From: Phyllobacterium phragmitis
GTDB lineage: Bacteria > Pseudomonadota > Alphaproteobacteria > Rhizobiales > Rhizobiaceae
DNA length: 64,000 bases
Assembly: GCF_002980495.1 (NCBI RefSeq)
Contig: NZ_PVBR01000019.1
Span: 38,691 to 102,690 of the forward strand
Reading direction: 5' to 3'
The position numbers and the translations under genes are program-made. The notes beneath the pieces were generated by a model. That model ran no database searches. It was not told where the DNA came from and worked only from the letters and a program-made list of their open reading frames with translations. Positions 59,987 to 64,000 of this stretch are shown piece by piece (position 1 is the stretch's first letter; every line of letters begins with the position of its first letter).

Positions 59987-60349
59987 TCAGTTAGCTGTGC
60001 GCCGCACAGCCAAGGACAGGCTCAACACGACAAGCGAAACCAACAGCACGATGCTAGGCGCGACCGCGTGGTCGTAGTCGGCGTTTACCAGTGTCGTCAG
60101 GGAAGCGGCGGCCATCACCAGCGCGCCAAGGCCGGCTCCATAGGGGCGCGTGGCAGCGCGGATGAGCAACAGCCCGGCCGCGAGCTCGAGAATGGCGGTG
60201 ATGTAATGGAACCAGCCGGGGTAGCCCCAAGCCACATAGGCCGCAGCGTTTTCCTCGGAGATGAAGGTATTGCCGTAAGCGCCGAACAGGAAGAAGGCTG
60301 CCAGAAGCCAAGCTAGGCTGGTCGATATGGTAGGAAGGGATTTGTTCAT
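59987..60349 (-). CDS. Small DoxX-like membrane protein
   Basis: 120 residues, four predicted helices (LAWLLAAFFLFGAYG; WFHYITAILELAAGLLLI; LGALVMAAASLTTLV; IVLLVSLVVLSLSLAV). DoxX-like fold, shorter than the chromosomal DoxX at 11,175. GAGG precedes the ATG. It is the first gene of the DoxX-MFS unit and is expressed from the region holding the tandem operators. Confidence 0.75.
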   Translation of the reverse strand: MNKSLPTISTSLAWLLAAFFLFGAYGNTFISEENAAAYVAWGYPGWFHYITAILELAAGLLLIRAATRPYGAGLGALVMAAASLTTLVNADYDHAVAPSIVLLVSLVVLSLSLAVRRTAN

Positions 60350-60420
60350 GTTGCCTCGCAGGATCGACGGCGGCCATTGCCCTGCCCGGACAGTGGACGA
60401 GCCGGAAGATTCATCATAGA

Positions 60421-60436
60421 TTGAGCGATCACTCTA
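60421..60436. promoter_or_regulatory. Operator-like dyad 1 (TetR site)
   Basis: TTGAGCGATCACTCTA, nearly identical to dyad 2 at 60,466 and 45 bases from it. Both are approximate palindromes around GATC in the divergent promoter region of the TetR gene and the DoxX-MFS genes. Confidence 0.6.
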
Positions 60437-60465
60437 GTTATGATCGCAGCAAGGTCAAGCTATAT

Positions 60466-60481
60466 TAGAGCGATCATTCTA
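60466..60481. promoter_or_regulatory. Operator-like dyad 2 (TetR site)
   Basis: TAGAGCGATCATTCTA, 17 bases before the TetR start. Shares 13 of 16 positions with dyad 1, consistent with autorepression. Confidence 0.6.
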
Positions 60482-60497
60482 CGAAATGGAGGCGCCA

Positions 60498-61097
60498 ATG
60501 GTTCGCAAGGTCGTTCCCGAGCAACACGAAGGTAAGCGACAAGAGATTTTGGCGGCAGCGCATCGCTGCTTCCTACGCCAAGGGCTGCAAGGCGCGTCGA
60601 TCTCCATGATCTGCAAGGAAGCGGGGATGAGTCCGGGGCATCTCTATCACTACTTTCCGAGCAAGGATGCCATCGTCGAACAGATCGCCGATGAGTACCT
60701 GACGACGCTACATGCGCACTTCAACGCCCATGCCGAAGACGAGCCGACGGCGACGGTATTACTCTCCGAACTGTGGAGCATGAATGGGTGGGACGATCTG
60801 GCTCACTGCCGCATCACGTTCGAGCTGCTTGCAGAGGCAGGCAGAAACGAGAACATCCGCAAGATCATGATCGATAACACTGACAGCGTGCGGCAACTCC
60901 TGTCGGAGACCCTGAAAGCCGGACAGGCGCGCGGCGACGTTGATGCGGGTTTCGATCCTGATCAGACCAGCGCGGTGCTCGTATCCATTCTCTACGCCGC
61001 CCCCATGCTGCCGCTGATTGCGACCGATGTTGACTTTGATGAAAGCCGTAATCTCATTGCAGCGATGATCCGGCGGTTCTTACAGCCGTCAAAATGA
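60498..61097 (+). CDS. TetR-family repressor
   Basis: 199 residues. The N-terminal helix-turn-helix reads AAHRCFLRQGLQGASISMICKEAG, followed by SPGHLYHYFPSKDAIVEQI. The C-terminal ligand domain is unassigned. It is the only plus-strand gene in the element part of the window and diverges from the DoxX-MFS unit it presumably represses. ATG 60,498 has GGAGG in place; an ATG 12 bases upstream is also in frame. Confidence 0.9.
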   Translation: MVRKVVPEQHEGKRQEILAAAHRCFLRQGLQGASISMICKEAGMSPGHLYHYFPSKDAIVEQIADEYLTTLHAHFNAHAEDEPTATVLLSELWSMNGWDDLAHCRITFELLAEAGRNENIRKIMIDNTDSVRQLLSETLKAGQARGDVDAGFDPDQTSAVLVSILYAAPMLPLIATDVDFDESRNLIAAMIRRFLQPSK

Positions 61098-61108
61098 GGT
61101 GTCGTGCG

Positions 61109-63163
61109 CTATAGGCTGATCCCTCTTTGCCGCCCCAATTGCCAAGACACCGATCCGCCCTGCACGATGCCCATGACCTCGCGGCCGAGCTGGCGGTCGA
61201 TCACCGGCCGCCACGGGACAAGCGTAAACTCGTGGCTCTTTTCGACAACGGCGAACTTGCCGCTCGATAGCTGCACGGTGCCGGTGAACTTGCCGCTCAC
61301 GTTCTCTCCGTCCGTGGCGGTGCGGAACGGCAGGCCCTTGCTCTCGGCCATCTCCGCGCCGACACGGGCAACCTCTCGCTCGCGCAGGGTGCCGAGAAGG
61401 CTGCGCCGATAGAAGATGCGGCCATTCCGCGCTCGGGTGGCGTCGCCCTGTTCGATATGGTGCTCGCGGCGCTGATCCATGGCCTCGCGGACCTGCTGGC
61501 CAAAGCCGGCCGGGGCAAGATCGGCCGTTTCGCTGTGGATCAGCCGCCGGTCCAGCCAGGTCGCGCCGTCCGATCCGATCTGCCTGTCCAGATTGATGGG
61601 AGAAAGCACGCGAACGCTGGCCTGCCGGTCATGGCCGGCGTCATAGGCGGCGGCGCGGCTCACCAGATCATCGGGGATGCGCCATTGGTCTGCGTCGATG
61701 CGCTCGACGATCCCGGCCCGGCGCAGCGCCTCCAGTCGGCGGACATAGGCATCGACATAGCCCTCATAGTCGCCGCCGGGAACGCGGCCCTCGAATTTCG
61801 CCTGCTCTAGATGGCGGCTCGGCCGATAGATGCCGTCCTCGGCAATGGCCGTGATGGTGCGGTCGGACGGCCGGGCCGTCGCCTCAGCTGGGCCGATCTG
61901 GATGACGCTGCCCATGCGGGCATCCTCCAGCCTTTCGGGCGCGATGCCCGCGATGTGGTGCGTCCGCCCGTCGATCCCGTCCACCACGATTGTCAGGTCT
62001 TCACCCAACTCGTCGGACAGGTGCTTGTCCACGACGCGGCCGACGATAGGCGTCTCTAGCGCTCCTTCATGGATTTGGAAACTCATGGGATCGCGTTCGC
62101 CACCCTGCGGGCCGAGCGCCTTCTGCATGGTGCGGATAATGTCGCCCCGTTCGCCCAACTCGCGCAGGGCCGGCTCCATGTCCTTGCTCAATTCCCAAAC
62201 GCCGGGCGCGTGCTCGGCCGCCAGCCCCATCTTCTCCAGCTTGCCGAGACGGCGAAGGCGCAGCGTCCGCTCGAACTGCCGCCTCGGCGCTGCCGGTTCA
62301 TGGCGCAGGTCGAGGAAACGGGCGTCGGCTTCTTCGGCCATGGCACGGTCGATGCGGGTGAAACGGTCCTGGTCGATTTCGGCCGACAGTTTGCGGGTTT
62401 GTTCGATCTCGGTGATGGGGCCGAGTTCGAGACTGGCAAGCTCGCTGGCGCGCTCGCGCAGGCCGGCCGAAAGGTAGTCGCCGTTGATGACTAGATCCCG
62501 GCCGGTATCGTCGCGGCCGTTGACGATAACATGCACATGGGGATGGCCGGTGTTGTAGTGATTGACGGCAACCCAATCGAGTTTCGTGCCGAGGTCGGCT
62601 TCCACCTGTTTCATGAAATCGCGGGTGTAGGCCGTGAGGTCCGACAGCTCCGCGCCGTCCTCGGGCGAGACGATGAACCTGAATTGGTGGCGGTCGTCCT
62701 TGCCGCGCTCTAGGAAGGCGTCGCCATCGGCGCGGTCCTCGGTCGCCGAATAGAGCCGGCCCCGCTCGCCGTCGCGTGACGTGCCGTCGCGCTGGACATA
62801 GCGCAGATGCGCGCGGGCGCGGCCACCCTTCCACGCGGCCCGGACGCTGCGCTGCTTGACGATGACGCGGTGGCTGCCGGGCTGGCGATGATGCCATTGG
62901 CCGGAGATGTTGCGGGCGCGCACGAAGCTCGCACCCCGGCCGCGCTTCACGCCCTTGCCGCTGGCGACCACGGCGCGGGAACGGCCCGGCGATGACGGGC
63001 GGGCGGCTGACGGCATGGAAGGATCGCGGGAGGCTGCCGCCTGATGCTGCCGGGTGATCTTCTTGACCTGCGTGAAAAAGCTCTTGGTCTTGCCAGCCTT
63101 CGGCGTGTCGGATCGGATGCGGCCGGGCTTCGGACGGAAGCGGTTTTCGTCATCGGCACTCAT
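61109..63163 (-). CDS. Relaxase/mobilisation nuclease (DUF3363 type)
   Basis: 684 residues. A VirD2-like relaxase core contains the metal-binding HPHVHVIVNG (about 204-213), preceded by TRDFMKQVEADLG and LDWVAVNHYNTG. The long C-terminal DUF3363 part includes GRDDTGRDLVINGDYLSAGL and LSAEIDQDRFTRIDRA. It would nick at oriT and lead the DNA strand into the channel. The stop lies 12 bases from the convergent TetR stop. ATG 63,163 is preferred; it overlaps an upstream frame as ATGA. Confidence 0.9.
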   Translation of the reverse strand: MSADDENRFRPKPGRIRSDTPKAGKTKSFFTQVKKITRQHQAAASRDPSMPSAARPSSPGRSRAVVASGKGVKRGRGASFVRARNISGQWHHRQPGSHRVIVKQRSVRAAWKGGRARAHLRYVQRDGTSRDGERGRLYSATEDRADGDAFLERGKDDRHQFRFIVSPEDGAELSDLTAYTRDFMKQVEADLGTKLDWVAVNHYNTGHPHVHVIVNGRDDTGRDLVINGDYLSAGLRERASELASLELGPITEIEQTRKLSAEIDQDRFTRIDRAMAEEADARFLDLRHEPAAPRRQFERTLRLRRLGKLEKMGLAAEHAPGVWELSKDMEPALRELGERGDIIRTMQKALGPQGGERDPMSFQIHEGALETPIVGRVVDKHLSDELGEDLTIVVDGIDGRTHHIAGIAPERLEDARMGSVIQIGPAEATARPSDRTITAIAEDGIYRPSRHLEQAKFEGRVPGGDYEGYVDAYVRRLEALRRAGIVERIDADQWRIPDDLVSRAAAYDAGHDRQASVRVLSPINLDRQIGSDGATWLDRRLIHSETADLAPAGFGQQVREAMDQRREHHIEQGDATRARNGRIFYRRSLLGTLREREVARVGAEMAESKGLPFRTATDGENVSGKFTGTVQLSSGKFAVVEKSHEFTLVPWRPVIDRQLGREVMGIVQGGSVSWQLGRQRGISL

Positions 63164-63468
63164 GGGCGCGACTTCGGCCAAAACCGCCGAAAACAGGCCG
63201 ATATGGGCCTCTGGTGCCGCTCAAAACCCAGCAAAGCCAAGGCTTTGCGCGAAACCGTAGCACGCGGCCCCTCAAAACCATGGTGCCGGAATCGGCCACC
63301 TAACCAGTGTGCAGACAACAACATTTTCCAGAAGCGGCCCGACATGGTGCCGTCTTCTTTAATCTTGCCCTCCGCCCTTTCTGTCTTTTCTGCCCCTCCT
63401 GCCGGGCGCAAACCTGCCCGACCGGATGCCGAAACCAGCGCCGCCGAGCGCGGGAACGCCGCCCTCAT
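63160..63468 (-). CDS. Possible small protein between transglycosylase and relaxase
   Basis: 102 residues, coupled by ATGA overlaps at both ends (to the transglycosylase and to the relaxase), which is unlikely to arise by chance twice. The sequence [46 protein letters not shown] looks protein-like, whereas the first 40 residues do not, so the true start may be internal (MSGRFWKM). I do not recognise a family. Confidence 0.4.
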   Translation of the reverse strand: MRAAFPRSAALVSASGRAGLRPAGGAEKTERAEGKIKEDGTMSGRFWKMLLSAHWLGGRFRHHGFEGPRATVSRKALALLGFERHQRPISACFRRFWPKSRP

Positions 63469-63883
63469 GGCGTTCCCGCGTCGCTGGCGCTCGCCACGAA
63501 AATGCTGCCGTCCTGCGGCTCCGCTCGGGCGGGGTCGCGCGCCGGAACGGCAGCGCGGCCGTCGCCTGATTGCACCTCGGACGGCGGCGCGGCGGCAGCC
63601 CGCGTGTCGGCCGGGAGCATGACGAACAGCGGTGTCTCGCGCCAGTCGGGCGGCGGTGCCGGTGGTTGCAACGGCGCATCCGATGGAGCCGCGCCGCCAA
63701 GGATCGGGGCGAGCGCGGCGACATAGGCGCGTGTCTCGGCGGGAAGCGGGCGGCCCGTCGCGCGGTGCTCGTCGTAGCGGCCGGGGCCGGCGTTATAGGC
63801 CGCAAGCATCGCGCCGACATTGCCGTAGCGGTCGAACATCTCGCGCAGATAGGCCGTGCCTGCGAGGATGTTATCGCGCGGGT
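63465..63883 (-). pseudogene. Lytic transglycosylase, 3' fragment interrupted at 63,883
   Basis: The recognisable part starts at [20 protein letters not shown] and includes the substrate-site motif [14 protein letters not shown], the SLT-domain C-terminal half, then a Pro/Ala-rich tail. The catalytic Glu half of the domain should lie upstream, but upstream of HPRDN the sequence stops resembling the family, exactly where intron-like sequence begins. Such muramidases open peptidoglycan for the mating channel. The missing half may lie past the intron, outside the window. Confidence 0.7.
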
Positions 63884-64000
63884 GTGCGCCAGGAGGCGGG
63901 GTGGGAACCCGCATAAGCTGGTGACGATCCTGTGGGGTGAAAGGCCCCACGCCCGTCGTAGCACAGTGCGATGGGACAAGCAGAGGGATGAGGAAACCCA
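63884..64000 (+). mobile_element. Probable group II intron, 5' end
   Basis: Begins GTGCG(CC) (or GTGTG at 63,882), the GUGYG intron start. Next, complementary CGCCAG and CTGGTG, hairpins GCGGG/CCCGC and GTGGGG-TGAAAGG-CCCCAC, and the CGTCGTAGCACAGTGCGATG stretch resemble domain I of bacterial group II introns. It lies antisense to the transglycosylase. The reverse-transcriptase gene and 3' end are outside the window, so the call is provisional. Confidence 0.6.

Larger units (their letters stand above)
42418..64000. mobile_element. Integrative and conjugative element at tRNA-Arg (continues past the window)
   Basis: One end is the 3' part of tRNA-Arg, with a serine recombinase reading into it. 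The element carries a toxin-antitoxin pair, a full trb mating-pair gene set, the TraG coupling protein, a relaxase, a regulator/exporter cargo block and a probable group II intron. The far end and second attachment site are outside the window. The layout resembles trb-type elements of alphaproteobacteria, but those more often use tyrosine recombinases. Confidence 0.88.

Overview
The window is a chromosomal segment of an alphaproteobacterium, most likely a member of the Hyphomicrobiales (Rhizobiales) near Brucella/Ochrobactrum, Phyllobacterium or Mesorhizobium. The grounds are the gene families: class II DAHP synthase, MaeB-type malic enzyme, DUF2865 and DUF922 proteins, one-cysteine DksA, CckA, a thioredoxin-reductase-like ferredoxin reductase, and a giant coiled-coil protein resembling the growth-pole-ring proteins of polar-growing rhizobia. 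The genus cannot be fixed from the sequence alone.

Positions 1 to about 42,370 are ordinary chromosome. In order: DAHP synthase end, GFA protein, dgkA, nadE and gltX; convergent DUF2865 gene, maeB and a short-chain dehydrogenase; a phospholipase-C-like/glycosyltransferase pair behind a candidate Pho box (membrane lipid remodelling); DoxX and dipeptide epimerase; an Mla-type lipid transporter (STAS-MlaE, MlaF, MlaD, lipoprotein); the 1514-residue repeat protein; HPt protein, ferredoxin and ferredoxin reductase split by a 135-bp palindrome; DUF922 protein; folP-folK; a secreted hypothetical; sixA-ycjX-DUF697; dksA; a FliO-like protein; cckA; an orphan branched-chain amino acid binding protein; groES-groEL behind a heat-shock sigma promoter; and an MHYT-GGDEF-EAL c-di-GMP protein. 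Several palindromic intergenic repeats punctuate this part.

At 42,371-42,447 lies tRNA-Arg(CCG). From its 3' end to the end of the window runs an integrative and conjugative element that continues past position 64,000. It begins with a large serine recombinase whose last nine codons and stop are antisense tRNA sequence. The recombinase is the last gene of a four-gene overlapping operon that also holds a probable TumE/TumA-type toxin-antitoxin pair. Next comes a complete trb-type mating-pair module (DUF2274, trbI G F L K J E D C B), a CopG-like protein and the TraG coupling protein. A LysR regulator, an MFS exporter, a DoxX-like protein and a divergent TetR regulator with two operator-like dyads form a cargo block. 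A DUF3363 relaxase and a lytic transglycosylase fragment follow. The transglycosylase is cut at about 63,883, where sequence with the look of a group II intron 5' end begins.

Observations most worth a second look: the toxin-antitoxin genes coupled to the recombinase; the tRNA-supplied recombinase tail; the 22/29-residue repeat pattern of the giant protein; the Pho box ahead of the lipid-remodelling pair; and the apparent group II intron in the transglycosylase.
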